From Mytilisepta virgata (taxonomy: Eukaryota > Mollusca > Bivalvia > Mytilida > Mytilidae): a DNA stretch of 64,000 bases. The stretch is from assembly GCA_028015205.1 (NCBI GenBank), contig CM051517.1:54435455-54499454 (forward strand), given 5' to 3'. Each line of letters opens with the position of its first letter. The stretch's first letter is position 1. Shown in pieces: positions 13,501 to 22,925 of this stretch. Made by a program: the position numbers and the translations under genes. Below the pieces are notes generated by a model that was not told the DNA's origin, made no database searches, and saw only the letters and a program-made list of their open reading frames with translations.

Positions 13501-16500
13501 CTTACGACCTTTGATTTTATCAATTACCATATCTTTAATAAAAGTGGCTATAATACAGAGTGCATCAAGAACTGAAATGAAAAAGAGAATGCTTTCATTT
13601 AATATTCAAAAAAATACTATCCTAGTTTTGGATTTGAATCACATCCTAGCAACCATAACTGTTCATGTGTACCGTATCATCAATGTACATACAAACACAC
13701 GAAACAGTGAAAATAACATAAACGCAAAACAGGAAAAAAGTTCATGAAAAACTAATGTATGTTTAACAATGTTTAATGTACACAAGAAACGAACACATGT
13801 TATACTGAAACACAATACAAAAAACAACGGAAAACTGCTTTTGTATCCGTTTTTGGTGAGTTTTTTTTGGGGGGGGATGGGGGCACTTACTATATTTGAG
13901 GTGATAGGTATGTTCTGACGAAAGGGGCCTTTTTTCGAAAAACGACTGTATTACAAGGGGTATACTTTTTTCTCTTTTCTACAAAGGGGTAATATCTGAC
14001 TACCTAGAATGGGTTATATGTCAAGAACATCTGGAACGGGGTTTTAATTTGAAGGAAACATAGAATTTCAGTCACAATCACATTTAAAAAAGAAACTTAC
14101 ATGGGGAAAACAAGTAGTTGAAGCCAAATCTGGATGTCAATGTTCTACATTTGGATTGCTGGTTAAAAAGGGGTATTATATTAGACTCAGATTGTCTGTA
14201 ATGGGGTATGTAACATGGTCAATTTTTTTTCTAGAAAGTGGTCGGGATTCAAATGTGCTGGAAGAACCCACCTGGCAAAAGTATTACCATAATAACTGAT
14301 ATAAACATTTCTGTTTTATAGTCATGCCAGACAGAAATCTCAAGGCTATATAACTGCTAAAAAATTAAGCATGCCTTTAAATATCAATCGAGAACTGTGG
14401 TCAAATTGGATGTACTAGTTAAGAATGGAAAATGAACTAGCTAAAGCAAAACATCAAGTTTGTCAAAGATATTTTTTAACATGACTGGTAGAATGTATCT
14501 CGTTACCATGGTTACAACACTTTGAAAGTAGTAACAAGGAGAGTAGTACAACCTTGTACTTGGAATTAGCTGTGTCTTTATTGACATTGTAGATAAGTTT
14601 CAGCTAAATAGACAATAACAGTGCATTTACTTGATATAAAGAGGCTTAGAATCGGGTAAAAATTTCTCCAACATCTTCCACGATTCGTACCGAATTAGTA
14701 TATCGAATTTTAAGTCAAGTCATTGCACTGTTATTGTCTTTATAATGCAATCTTTGGTGTGACATAACTACAAATTTCAAAATTATTTAAAACGATTGTT
14801 ACCCTCGAGAGGCCCCAATTTAATTGGTTGAGTAACATAATTACACGTTAGAATTCACCTTTTCAAAGACCGATGAGCAAGAGGAGAGGATTAGGGGGAT
14901 ACAAATGGCTGAAAGGGGCCATGATACATTGATGCATCAGTACTCGCCTGGAAAGAGTTAATTTAAGGAGGAAATATATGTATGTATGTATGTATGTATG
15001 TAAATGAGACAGAGTCTGTTCATGAAATTTTACCAGTACAATCAGTAAGAGTTGGAAAAAGAAGGGGCTGGGATGGGGGGTGGGAGAGGATGGTGCTGCG
15101 CCAAGACCCCTGTCCACCAGAAAAATGGTTATTTTCTACTGATTTTGGGAATTTCCCGTTGCCAAGGTAACCTACTTGTAAGATTGATGTATGGAAGCAC
15201 TTAATTGGAGTCCAAAAGTGCAATCTGGGGCATTTTTGCACTGTTAACGGAGCTCAAAAGTTCAATTTTTTTTAACATTTCACACCCACAATATTCCATT
15301 GGGGCCCAATGACCCTTGCTGTTCGTGTACAGCTCATAAGTAAATTTTCCTAATCTTCAATATTCCACTGGAGGCCCAAATGGCAGCCCAACCCTCTCTT
15401 TTTTCACCGTCTGTAACAAATGATGATCCCAAGGCTATTCTACATGGTACTGTAAATTCAACCATGTTAATCTGATCCCAAATGATATCCTAATATCAGT
15501 GGAAAGGATTAGGGGCATACGTGTACAAATTGCTGGAAGGGGCCATGGTACCATTGAAAATCGGATTAGATTAGTGAAAATAAAAAACGGTTCCGCTGCA
15601 AATATTTTTTTCAACAAAACAAAACTAGAAATACTGTGAGCAGAGCTCACTACTTGATACCCCCGCCTTACATATATACATGACAGGAAATGTCAATATT
15701 TTGTATAACACCAACAGCAGTGAGATGAGTTTCATCAAATTCCATTCGGTGGTTTAGGGCATACTGGAACCCCTTATCACAGTGAATGGCAAAGTCCATG
15801 TGTTGGTATGGGAAACCCAAAATGTTGGTCAGATCAAAATCTAAAATAGGAGATGCACTATGGCATCATGTAATAAAGATCCTCTGAAAGTTTTATCAAA
15901 TTCCATTCAGTGGTTTAGGAGGAGTTGCAGATGGCATCATGGAACCCCTATCACAATGAATGTCAAAGTCTTTGTTTTGGTATGGGTAACCCCAAATATT
16001 CATCAAATCAAAATCTAAAATAGGAGATGCACTACAGCATCATGTAATAAAAATCCTCTGAAAGTTTCATCAAATTCCATTCAGTGTTTTAGGAGGAATT
16101 GCAGATGGCATCATGGTACCCCCTATCACATTGAAAGTCAAAGTCCATTTTTTTCTACGGGAAACCCTAAAAATTGGTCCGATCAAATTCTAAAATAGGA
16201 GGTGCACAATGCCATCATGGGATGAAGATTCTCTGAAAGTTTCATCAAATTCCATTCATTAGTTTAGGAGGAGTTGCGGATACAAAGGTCGGACGAACGG
16301 ACGGACGGACGAACACTCGGACAGATAGACGGTACGACAGTCGGACGGACAGACGGACCGATTACAAATATCCTCGAACTTCATTCGAAGTGTGGGGATA
16401 ATAACGTTTTTACGATTGTAGTACATAATTTTGTTTATCAACTATATAAAAAGAATCGACATATATTTTATAATTCAAGTCTCTTTTGACAGTTATCGAC

Positions 16501-19500
16501 CCCAAAGTAACCTGATGGAAAAAAAGTAAAGCCTAAAGTCCATTGATTAGGCGAACACATAAGAAAAAATTTAAATTATAAATTCTAAATGTTCTACAAA
16601 AATAAGTAAAATTTAATGTGATATTTATCACAGTGAGAAGCCTAACAGTAGTTATCATGTGTCGTCAGAGAAATACACTGGTCGTACCACAGGCTGTTAC
16701 AATTAACACAGGATGTCATCTGTGACTGATCCGACCCAGATCTATAGTTTTAGTATTACAGATCGGGGCCGGATCAGTCACAGATGACAAACTGTGTCAA
16801 TTGTAACGAGCCCCTGTGGTCGTACTGTGATAAGATAAAGATATTTTATTTCCCAATCATAGGGCTCATAACAAGCATGTAATCACATAAAGTAAAAATA
16901 AAAAGCCTTTCTCTCCCACTCGCCTACACTCACACGTACAACTATCGTTCTGATTAAGGATGATTGATTTAACAGTACAACATGTAAATGAAAAATAAAA
17001 TACAGATAAAAATACAGACACAAATGTATTTTTGTTTTTTTTTATATTTTTTATGAGGAGAGTCAGTTGCCTACATTGTATATATGGAACGAAGGATAAC
17101 TCTTACTACCCGATAAGAGAGAAAAAAAACAATTCAAGTATAATGTGACAATGAACTGGTGAAGACTATAAATAAGTTTTATAAGTGTGATAGGTTGACA
17201 GTAACGAAGGTTGAAATAAACCGTAGTCAAGTCTTTTTTTTCAGGACGCCACTGTACGAATCACAAGCACGACAGCAGAGAATCAACTCTGAAATGTATA
17301 TAGACAACATCAAAAACAAGTCCAATGCTACATATGGCGAGTGATTTGAAGCGACGATAAAGGGTTAGGTCGATGTTTGCTTCAAGATTTCTTCAAATCG
17401 TCTTTTGTGTAAGTATACTTGTAACTCTAGATATGAAGCAGATCTAGATGTGGTACAGTGGTCTCGTTTAAAAATCTCCACATCTTTAATTGGCAAGTAA
17501 AATAGGTTCAAGCTTTCAAACTACAATTTATACAAAACATCAAACAAAACAATACTTACTCCTACAAATATAACATACATAACTAACAGCCGTCACTAAC
17601 TCGCAAAGAAATTTGAATATACCAAGGGTATCTCTGAAAAAAAGAGAGAATTAAGATAAACAAAAGAAAATCCATCGTATCCTTAAACGGTAAAACTAAA
17701 AGAAATCTACTATAACAGACTTCGCTTCGACTTAAGTGTGGGACTATAGATATTATCACAGTGCAGATGTCCTTTGGCTTTTACTGGTAATTTCTGGCAA
17801 TAAACTTACCCAAAGTCAATGTCCTACTTTTGTCTTGGATGCTGTCGCAGTCAGCGGTATTTATCCTTCCTATACAACATCTACACAAGGTATGAAAATA
17901 CGTGAGGGTATATAAACCACTGATGTAAAGCATATCCAAAGTCAATGATGCATTAAATGTAAGTCAGATTTCATGTCTAAATGCCGATGCCGTAATCTGT
18001 AGTTTTTACCACGTTTACATTTAATTGCTTCCGATCTAATTTTGTCAGTACGACAATTATTCAATCTCTGAAATGTACCATGATTTTTTTAATTTATCAT
18101 CAGTTCATTGTACTATTTGGACTTACCTGCATCGCCGTTTAGCCTCAGTGAATGCATCTTTACATTTTCGGTATGGTTCCCCCATCTTTTCATTACACTG
18201 ATCGACAATACTATGTAGCCATTTTAGTATTTTACCCATTGCACTACCTGGAACAAAAATACAGTACTTTAAAATAATTTATTTCGACATTTGACATATT
18301 TTCGTTTTAGTGCAGATCAATTCTGATAAAAGAAAAAAGAAAGTTTGTTATTTAATCCTTATTGCAACATTTCACAAACTTCAGATATTTAATTTGGACT
18401 GTCTCTTACATTTTACCAGATCACGATGAGTTTACCTGACGACACTTAACCCGGGAAATTGTTTCACACACTTTGACCCTCCCTTTTAAGATGTTGTAAC
18501 ATGCGTCTTTCTTTCAGAACATATTAGATGTATATATTTGGAGAGACTGTTATTATTCAAATAGAATATTTCTATTAAATCTTCAGCAGTGTGTCTATAT
18601 AAAACTTAAAAAAAAACCATCTTACCGATTTGCGTTATCGCTTTCAGTAATGCACTGAAAGCTTTCCGTATGGTCTTGGCAAATTCGTTTAAAGCAGACA
18701 TCAACTTCTTTACTGTCCCAATTATTCCTAAATTTATCAAAGTAGTTTCTAAGTATATATATATTTAATGCAAAATCTCCCTGAACAGTAATAAAATTCG
18801 CCTCTCCAGGAGCTAATGTATTGTGGAATATTTTATGTTCGCACTAATTTATTTTCATTTGTTCTCGGAGCTTTCGACCAGTTATGCAGAACTGTTTTGA
18901 ATTTATTTCCATATGGACTTTACATGTACATACACACAGTTTACATGTAAGAAAACTAATCTGAATTCGACCTTAATTTACTTTAGGGGACCCACTCCTT
19001 TAGGGCTAGGTTTTGGTTGAGGTTAGGGTTTAGGTTTAGGATTAGGGTTAGGATTCGTGTATAGGGTTATGGTTACGTAATAATTGAAGGGTTAGTGTAA
19101 GGTTAGGGTTTAGAGTTAGGGTTAGACCATAGTACACGGTATAGAGTGGGTCCCCTAAAGTATATGAAGCCAAAACTTTTATGACACCAATTTATTGTCC
19201 AAAGATATGCATACGTGTATTTCGTCGAACATATTTACGACTTACAACATGTGCTCAAGAACAAGAAATGTTGAAAGTCGAAACGTAATTTTGATGGGCA
19301 GAATTAGTAGATATCAAAAGCCAGAATGATAAAAAAAATGATGAACCCAAAACATCTAATAAGTATTCATTACATACCAGTTTTATTGTATAAGATTGAT
19401 TGATTGATTGATTGTTGCTTAACCTCCAGTGGCAAATATTTCATGCTCCTTCAGGACGAGAGCCAGTTCAATTTATAAAACAATTTTCAAATAGGGTCGG

Positions 19501-22012
19501 GATGGGACACAAAGGGATACCAATTTTGACTGCCACTGTAAAAGGAGAATGGTTGGATAGGGTCGGATAATTTAACCTTCTTTAGAGGCCATCATACTAC
19601 TCTTTTTCGAAAACTACAGAAAGGGTCTTTAGCGTGCAGAGTTTGACATGCTCCACATATGTTACCCACTATGGTCCGCGGTTATTGTATAAGATCCGCC
19701 ATATTTCATCGAATTACTAATAATGAGTTGTACTTTGTGCAAAAAATTATTGTAAGCCAAACCAAAAATAACAAATTTTAAAGAGCAAATTCCGAAGCCA
19801 ATAAAAAAAAGGTTAAAGCTAAAATTCTATAATGACAGAGCTATGCACTAAAGTTAAGAGATGCCCCTTAGCAAACTCCGGAGTTTTCTCTGTGTTGAAA
19901 GCCTCACTGCGACTATTGACATGAAGTACAGCAATAAAAACGTTGTTCGGTTGCTTAAGCTTTCATCGTGTATGTATAGGGGGTTTGTGTGCATGTAATA
20001 ATCCCCTTCTTCCATATTCCATACAACTTAAAATTTAATATTTTTTAAAGACAGCAATACAGCATATAATGTATAAGCTCAAATTATACGAGACCATTTC
20101 CATAATGTGGTAAAAATGTGATGTACATAAAAAGTTTTCAAAGAAACAATAGCAAACACTTCAAGCACAATGAATGTTTCGAGTTTCTAAATCACTGTAT
20201 TTTATTCCAGGGACACAGTTATGCAAGGGAAATACCTAATTATCCTTTCACAAAGTCTCAATTAGTACCAGTGGAGATTTTCATTTTTGTTTTTAATTAC
20301 TTTTCTATCTTAAGTAAAGACGGCCATACTGGTTCCAGACCCGCAGATACAAATTTGAAAAGGAACTAATAGAATCTAAGACTAAGGACACTTCCACAAA
20401 CGTTTGTCACAGGTAATTAATTATAAAAGCCCAAGTTACAACCTTTCAGAATATATGTATGCCACTTCAATTGATAGCAAAGCTTTATTAGACTAATTCA
20501 TTAAAACAGTGAGTAATTACACACATGTACCTGCCATTGGAGAAAAGGCCGCTTCAACAAGTTCTCTGGTTTGATTAAATGCCATCTCTTGTCCACAAGT
20601 AGAACTTTCAGACATAACTAATATATTCCTATTGAAATTTTGTACTGGATGGTTCATTACCAACATAATAGCATACATTATCAGAAAAGTTCTCCCTTTA
20701 CCTGAAATTGATATAAAACATACAAACATTGCCTAATTTGTACATAAATTCGGAACCGACCATCGGTATTTATGTTACAAATTGAACACTGTGAAAAAAG
20801 ATCAAACCGAGGTTTTTTCTTTCAAAAAGCTCAACACTATGTGAGAAAAAATGAAGTATGTCAAAAATTGAGATCGATTCCAACTCAACACGATTTGAAT
20901 TTTTTTCTCTGTAAAAGTGAGTTTAGTAGAAGCCTTCTGACGCATAACGAATTTATCTCTCCACTTTCGGATCAAAATTATGGAAACATGTTTTGTCTTG
21001 TTACAAAATTATATATATATAATTGATAAAATATAAAACGGATATTTGAATTAACGGGAGTATTATACATCTGATAACTCCATAAAATGAAAAAATACTT
21101 TTATTACTTGCCGTTTTACTCGTTCATTTTGGTTTTCAATCCCATATTTATATACTTAACATGTAAATCTAAAATAAATAAATTTTTCAACGCTTTTTAT
21201 CATGAATGTGGCCAGTCATCCTAAAAATGACGTTGATATGACAACTTATTATTTTTGTGTTATTGCCAGAACTTTTATACTCAAAGCCTAAAAAAACAAC
21301 CCACAAAACATATGCCCCGGGTGTGATGTTATGGTTGTTGCCATGTCTTAGAACTTACTAGTGAAAAACTGTGGAATCATCAGAAAAACCATCATCCTTG
21401 CTTTTTTAGTGAATGCCAGGCCAATTGTCAAAATTGCTCCTAGTACTGTACACACAATTGAACATGTTAAGGGTTGAAACTTCATTTGCAGTACCATAAT
21501 GATATACACCAGCAAGGTCACAATAATTCCAAATATAAAACCTGTGATATACCGTAGACATAATACTGATATTTTCCGTATAATGCATTTAATTTTTTTT
21601 TTTATTTCTCAAACATATCAAATTTATAATTATAATGTTAAAAACTATGCTTTTGTTCAATTTTTTTCCTTAGAATGGTTGTAAAATTTATGGTAAAAAA
21701 GTTCTAAATCTTATCAGTTTGACTAAATGATGATTCATTTTTGTTGAAATGGAGGGAAAAAATACCAAAATAATAAAAAATTTAAAAATATTTAACTTAA
21801 ATGATATAATGAAAAGATTTTCCATACTTAGGTCTTAAAAATTAGTGTAAACATATACCTAGTATATTTTTCAATACATCATTTTCATATGTTCCTCGGA
21901 AGAAAATCCGTTTAAAACAGTTATCTGGAGTCTTAAATTTGAGCCTGAAGTTGACGTCTAGAATACAACATGGGGTAAAAATTTCACAACAGGCCGTCCT
22001 GAGAGATTCCAT
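1284..22012 (-). CDS. DCST2: DCST2-like DC-STAMP domain protein, whole gene (15 coding exons)
   Basis: Joining 22012-21859, 21541-21359, 20701-20531, 18727-18626, 18247-18127, 17633-17560, 13571-13506, 10361-10148, 6716-6559, 6194-6030, 4505-4344, 3738-3498, 2883-2756, 2232-2133 and 1587-1284 gives 2343 nt: 780 residues plus stop, close to my recollection of human DCST2 (about 773). Every junction keeps phase. Seen: about six or seven hydrophobic segments (near residues 52-75, 78-100, 105-130, 250-285, 340-365, 425-455, 524-540); a Cys-containing ectodomain (CNEKMGEPYRKC); NVTV and NMTQ glycosylation sequons; a C4-type RING-like cluster at 622-664; and a basic, charged tail. Known of the family: DCST1/DCST2, fly sneaky and worm SPE-42/SPE-49 are sperm membrane proteins required for fertilisation. 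Inferred: the same role here. The gene is divergent from EXD2. DCST1, the head-to-head partner in vertebrates, is not in the window. DCST1 is the less likely identity because the CGQEMAFNQT and RING spacing fit DCST2 better. Confidence 0.93.
2133..2232 (-). CDS. DCST2: DCST2 coding exon 14 (second half of RING-like domain)
   Basis: Acceptor GGTTACAG|CT, donor AAG|GTATTG. It encodes VYCDECYGDLNNLCTVCMNP, completing the zinc cluster with CxxC pairs at 650/653 and 661/664, then an acidic serine-containing segment DVSDYSEE like the one after the RING in human DCST2. Confidence 0.94.
2756..2883 (-). CDS. DCST2: DCST2 coding exon 13 (first half of RING-like domain)
   Basis: Acceptor ATTTTAG|G, donor G|GTAGGTT. 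It encodes YDICRKFFKFLGWERKSCLC then CGREGKKADMDNFYHCVNGS and CEG. Cysteines 622, 625, 640 and 645 begin the C4-type zinc cluster found at the C-terminus of DCST1 and DCST2. Confidence 0.93.
3498..3738 (-). CDS. DCST2: DCST2 coding exon 12 (last membrane segment and basic region)
   Basis: Acceptor TATTTCAG|GG, donor AAG|GTATCTA. Last membrane helix GIIFGICLFMVIFESYG, then LRLRHIICGCYYPQRERERA, the family's juxtamembrane signature, and a basic stretch ending GKLAAR. The open frame runs on past the donor to a stop, but only the GTATCT donor joins in phase to the RING exon. Confidence 0.93.
4344..4505 (-). CDS. DCST2: DCST2 coding exon 11, followed by a GC-AG intron
   Basis: Acceptor TACACAG|TA. 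It encodes VPPHLKMHVQGRGAMADMYK, then AMVSMFDPVAD and a proline-rich end with a conserved Cys. The only donor that keeps phase with exon 12 is G|GCAAGT. The nearest GT, two bases on, is in the wrong phase, so this is a GC-AG intron, a minor but accepted class. Confidence 0.88.
4900..5835. repeat. Degenerate dispersed tandem element (GGAC-tail type)
   Basis: Two or three diverged units share the phrases GGAGTTGCGATGACAAG, GGGGATAACTCGGTAAAACT and AGGATCTAACA, followed by CTTGGACAGACAGACTGATT and a terminal GGGGGTATAATAAA. The same ending style (GGACGGAC then GGGGGTATA) occurs at 47.3-48.4 kb, so these belong to one broad family. It lies in DCST2 intron 10. Confidence 0.55.
6030..6194 (-). CDS. 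DCST2: DCST2 coding exon 10 (membrane pair)
   Basis: Acceptor TTTTCAG|CT, donor G|GTACATA. After MAKSEKSKLIKG comes IVILFLAGCHAGFYLMSDYS and LWWLLMLMKKHLEL, two hydrophobic stretches split by a polar D. A decayed second copy of this exon lies at 7030-7165 in intron 8. Confidence 0.9.
6559..6716 (-). CDS. DCST2: DCST2 coding exon 9
   Basis: Acceptor CTTTCAG|A, donor G|GTAAAGG. It encodes AFIYRKKYLTNERFDNYYIT, then YRVLEVDKRRKKMGKQTIFP and a segment ending KYVPS. The F-D-N-Y-Y-I-T motif and the basic loop match the conserved cytoplasmic DC-STAMP region (YDNIYIT in human DCST2). Confidence 0.93.
7030..7165 (-). pseudogene. Decayed copy of DCST2 exon 10 in intron 8
   Basis: On the minus strand the acceptor region and about 100 nt of exon 10 recur here with scattered changes; MAKSEK reads as MIKSEK. 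The copy keeps the codons for IVILFLA and CHAGFYLM. The acceptor TTTTCAG|CTTCA has become TTTTCAACTTCAG, and the copy ends before the exon's donor. It therefore cannot replace exon 10 and looks like a partial local duplication. Confidence 0.8.
7407..9066. repeat. Dispersed element with about 145-bp tandem units
   Basis: Begins TTTTTGTCGAGCCTGCG, passes a CGG run, then carries about eight near-identical units of about 145 bp with CTTGACCTCATTTTCATGG and GTGTACATGTCCAACTGG, and closes with CAGGCGAGACATTTTTGTGT. A relative with the same start and end occurs at 29479-30517. No protein is encoded. Inserted in DCST2 intron 8. Confidence 0.8.
9188..10020 (-). mobile_element. Reverse transcriptase remnant, copy 1
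   Basis: On the minus strand, FRYIDDVLSLNN (the YxDD active site) is followed, after a frame break near 9880, by KLYDKRDDFNFSIVNFPFL, SNIPASPAYGVYVSQLIRFS and, downstream, a second conserved block ending GAVYGAGTAYPSGAPGF. Stops and frameshifts separate the blocks. The same element is at 24.3-25.5 kb. I do not place it firmly in a retroelement class. It sits in DCST2 intron 8 in the sense orientation. Confidence 0.75.
10148..10361 (-). CDS. DCST2: DCST2 coding exon 8
   Basis: Acceptor TTTTACAG|CT at the edge of a minisatellite made of the same acceptor. Donor CG|GTAAGTT. It encodes IDSAIYDIREMFYYNVTVNY, then HYSFNMTQSKSYSQ with two sequons and a long hydrophobic stretch ending TLIFVIIR. This corresponds to the second half of the ectodomain and the following membrane helix. 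The acceptor was chosen because it alone keeps phase with exon 7 and has a pyrimidine tract. Confidence 0.88.
10321..12490 (-). repeat. Minisatellite carrying duplicated DCST2 exon 8 acceptors
   Basis: The first unit (10321-10387) contains the real exon 8 acceptor and the first 41 nt of that exon. About ten further full units of about 66 bp and several 35-bp truncated ones follow upstream in the gene, to about 11020, with degenerate units to 12490. Read on the minus strand, many units carry TTTGTTTTACAG|CTGTAG, a credible 3' splice site, followed by exon-like sequence. A TTAA-flanked MITE at 11221-11495 interrupts the array. Confidence 0.85.
11221..11495. mobile_element. TTAA-flanked MITE (piggyBac-like target)
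   Basis: Terminal inverted repeats GGTATCCGGACCATAA and TTATGGTCCGGATACC are flanked on both sides by TTAA (11217-11220 and 11496-11499), the target duplication of piggyBac-type elements. The 275-bp length and lack of an ORF mean it is non-autonomous. A 3'-truncated relative is at 55064-55238. Confidence 0.8.
12639..13251. mobile_element. TIR element with nested foldback
   Basis: Ends CTGGGCCCAGTTG and CAACTGGGCCCAG are exact inverted repeats. Inside, 12952-13074 is a second, nearly perfect inverted repeat (ATTAGATATGGCTTGATAT and its complement around TCGCCAAAGGCTCG). A 34-bp tandem pair (GGATTAACCAATCAGAAAAT) is at 13131-13200. No transposase frame. In DCST2 intron 7. Confidence 0.75.
13506..13571 (-). 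CDS. DCST2: DCST2 coding exon 7 (micro-exon, 66 nt)
   Basis: Acceptor CATTTCAG|TT. The strong donor C|GTAAGTA was chosen over G|GTCGTA four bases earlier. The two differ by one residue-altering junction and both keep phase 1. It encodes ILDALCIIATFIKDMVIDKI plus KG. Intron 7 downstream is 3.1 kb and ends in a repeat array. Confidence 0.82.
14606..14742. mobile_element. Short MITE
   Basis: AGACAATAACAGTGCA near the left end is mirrored by TGCACTGTTATTGTCT near the right, with ACTTGA/TCAAGT also paired. About 135 bp, non-coding, in DCST2 intron 6. Confidence 0.65.
14975..15003. repeat. (TATG)n microsatellite
   Basis: About seven uninterrupted TATG units. Confidence 0.85.
15630..16400. repeat. 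Dispersed element with 180-bp-type tandem units and GGAC tail
   Basis: Opens near GAGCAGAGCTCACTACTTGA, has about three units sharing AGTTTCATCAAATTCCATTC and CCAAAATAGGAGATGCACTA-like phrases, then a GGACGGACGGACGAACAC run. It closes with AACTTCATTCGAAGTGTGGG. Same architecture as the 4.9-5.8 and 47.3-48.4 kb elements. Confidence 0.6.
16687..16819. mobile_element. 133-bp MITE with 5-bp target duplication
   Basis: Left end CCACAGGCTGTTACAATTAA, right end TTGTAACGAGCCCCTGTGG, inverted with two mismatched bases. The flanks repeat TCGTA (16682-16686 and 16820-16824). The interior also folds on GTCATCTGTGACTGATCC. No ORF. Confidence 0.75.
17560..17633 (-). CDS. DCST2: DCST2 coding exon 6
   Basis: Acceptor TTTTTCAG|A, donor A|GTAAGTA. 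It encodes DTLGIFKFLCELVTAVSYVC, a hydrophobic segment matching the region after the ectodomain cysteines where the family has a long apolar stretch. The 74-nt exon is correctly phased between its neighbours. Confidence 0.87.
18127..18247 (-). CDS. DCST2: DCST2 coding exon 5 (ectodomain cysteines)
   Basis: Acceptor GTTCCAG|GT, donor AG|GTAAGT. It encodes DQCNEKMGEPYRKCKDAFTE followed by AKRRC. The C-x(5)-G-x-PY-x-x-C spacing is the conserved extracellular cysteine signature of DCST2 (CNSELGNPYLKC in human, from memory). Confidence 0.92.
18626..18727 (-). CDS. DCST2: DCST2 coding exon 4 (ectodomain helix)
   Basis: Acceptor TTTAG|GA, donor G|GTAAGA, phases 1 and 1. It encodes an amphipathic stretch, GTVKKLMSALNEFAKTIRKA, in the position of the helical ectodomain segment that follows the N-glycosylation motif in DCST2 proteins. 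Confidence 0.88.
18979..19162. mobile_element. TIR element filled with telomere-like repeats
   Basis: TACTTTAGGGGACCCACTC and GAGTGGGTCCCCTAAAGTA are exact 19-bp inverted termini. The 146 bp between them is dominated by variants of TTAGGG (TTAGGGTTAGG, TTTAGGATTAGGG, GTTAGGGTTTAG), the animal telomere unit. Lies in DCST2 intron 3. Confidence 0.8.
19395..19690 (-). mobile_element. Dispersed retroposon-like repeat with (CAAT)n tail
   Basis: An ATTGATTGATTGATTG run (tail on the minus strand) is joined to CTTAACCTCCAGTGGCAAAT and a body with GGGTCGGATAATTTAACCTT and AAACTACAGAAAGGGTCTTT. I recognise it as a common mussel repeat. The class (SINE or other) is uncertain. Confidence 0.5.
20531..20701 (-). 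CDS. DCST2: DCST2 coding exon 3
   Basis: Acceptor TTTCAG|GT, donor G|GTACATG. It completes SKGRTFLIMYAIMLVMNHPV and continues to CGQEMAFNQTRELVEAAFSP. The G-R-T-F-L motif and the C-x-x-E-x-A-x-N-Q-T sequence match human DCST2 as I recall it and mark the start of the extracellular domain. Confidence 0.92.
21359..21541 (-). CDS. DCST2: DCST2 coding exon 2 (membrane segments 1-2)
   Basis: Acceptor ATCACAG|G and donor A|GTAAGTT. Residues 52-112 comprise FIFGIIVTLLVYIIMVLQM, a short loop, then a second hydrophobic stretch ending in GLAFTKKARMMVFLMIPQFF. This order of two hairpin membrane segments followed by a basic turn is typical of the DCST N-terminal half. Confidence 0.9.
21859..22012 (-). 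CDS. DCST2: DCST2 coding exon 1 (start)
   Basis: Encodes residues 1-51, opening MESLRTACCEIFTPCC, a Cys-rich cytosolic N-terminus, then the conserved NCFKRIFFRGTYEN that leads into the first membrane segment. The ATG at 22012 is the first in the open frame. The frame is open a little further upstream, past a possible acceptor near 22040, and is then stopped by TAA. An additional upstream coding exon cannot be excluded, but the total length already matches the family. Donor G|GTATATG, phase 1. Confidence 0.82.
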
Positions 22013-22227
22013 AAATCCAGTATAACACTCCTCACACCTAAAAATTATAAATTATATAACTCGCGAAAATACAGCATATATATAGAAAACTGCGTTTCAA
22101 GGCTAGTCCATATTTTTGTTTTATTCATTAAACAAAAGTACTATACGAAATGTAATGTAGAACGTAACCAAAACTGCCTAGCGTGCAATATTCTCCGTAA
22201 TGTGTTGAAATACAGTAAAAACTGTCA

Positions 22228-22310
22228 AGTTAATACAAAACCGGAACTGGTCATTAATACAGGATTTTCTGTATTAAACCTGTATTAATGACCAGTTCCA
22301 GTTTTTTCTG
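22228..22310. repeat. Inverted repeat near the DCST2 5' end
   Basis: AACTGGTCATTAATACAGG is matched in inverted orientation by CCTGTATTAATGACCAGTT, with a degenerate third copy to 22341. It lies about 220 bp upstream of the DCST2 ATG, so it could fall in its promoter or 5' untranslated region. Confidence 0.65.
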
Positions 22311-22494
22311 TATAAAACCTGTATTAATGACCCGTTTCACTGAGACACATGGGATTGTATTAATTAGACAATTTATAATGTATTTTAAGTCATTGGTTAA
22401 TAAAAGTACTGTAATTTTGACATGTTTAAGTCATTAATTAATAAAGGTGTCGTGTCATAAAATGTGTATATATAAAGCCTGTATTATGTCCTCG

Positions 22495-22590
22495 TACAGT
22501 TGTATCGGGTCTCGATCAGCTGTATAGGCCCTCGGCGTTGCCTCGGACCTACACAGTTGATCTCGACCCAATACGACTGACTCGGACATA
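22495..22590. repeat. Foldback repeat
   Basis: ACAGTTGTATCGGGTCTCGA and its approximate complement TCGACCCAATACGACTG flank GGCCCTCGGCGTTGCCTCGG. Short, non-coding, in the DCST2-EXD2 intergenic space. Confidence 0.5.
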
Positions 22591-22925
22591 TAATAACACT
22601 ATAATATTGCACGGAGAGCAATATTGCATTGTAAGGCCGACGTCTTTGATAGTTTTTCGATTTTTCCTGGATCTGGGTTTTGTTGCCATACAATAAAAGA
22701 ATTGTTGCATGAAACTGGGAATAGTATCTCTCGTAGAATATCCTATTGCACTCGCACCCTCGTGCGATATTAGATTCTACTCGAAACATAATTCCCCAAT
22801 ATTCGTGCGATAACCCTATATTATACTGCAACAAGACTATTTAGTAGACAAGTAAAGGGTGTGAAATATTTTTATCGATATTCGTCTAGTAGCTAGGCGA
22901 ATATCATCTCCTGGTACCCTTGTCT

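Noticed and set aside
17821..17890. Possible additional DCST2 exon between exons 5 and 6
   Set aside because: Exons 5 and 6 already join in phase and align continuously with the family; the candidate contains stops in the needed frame.
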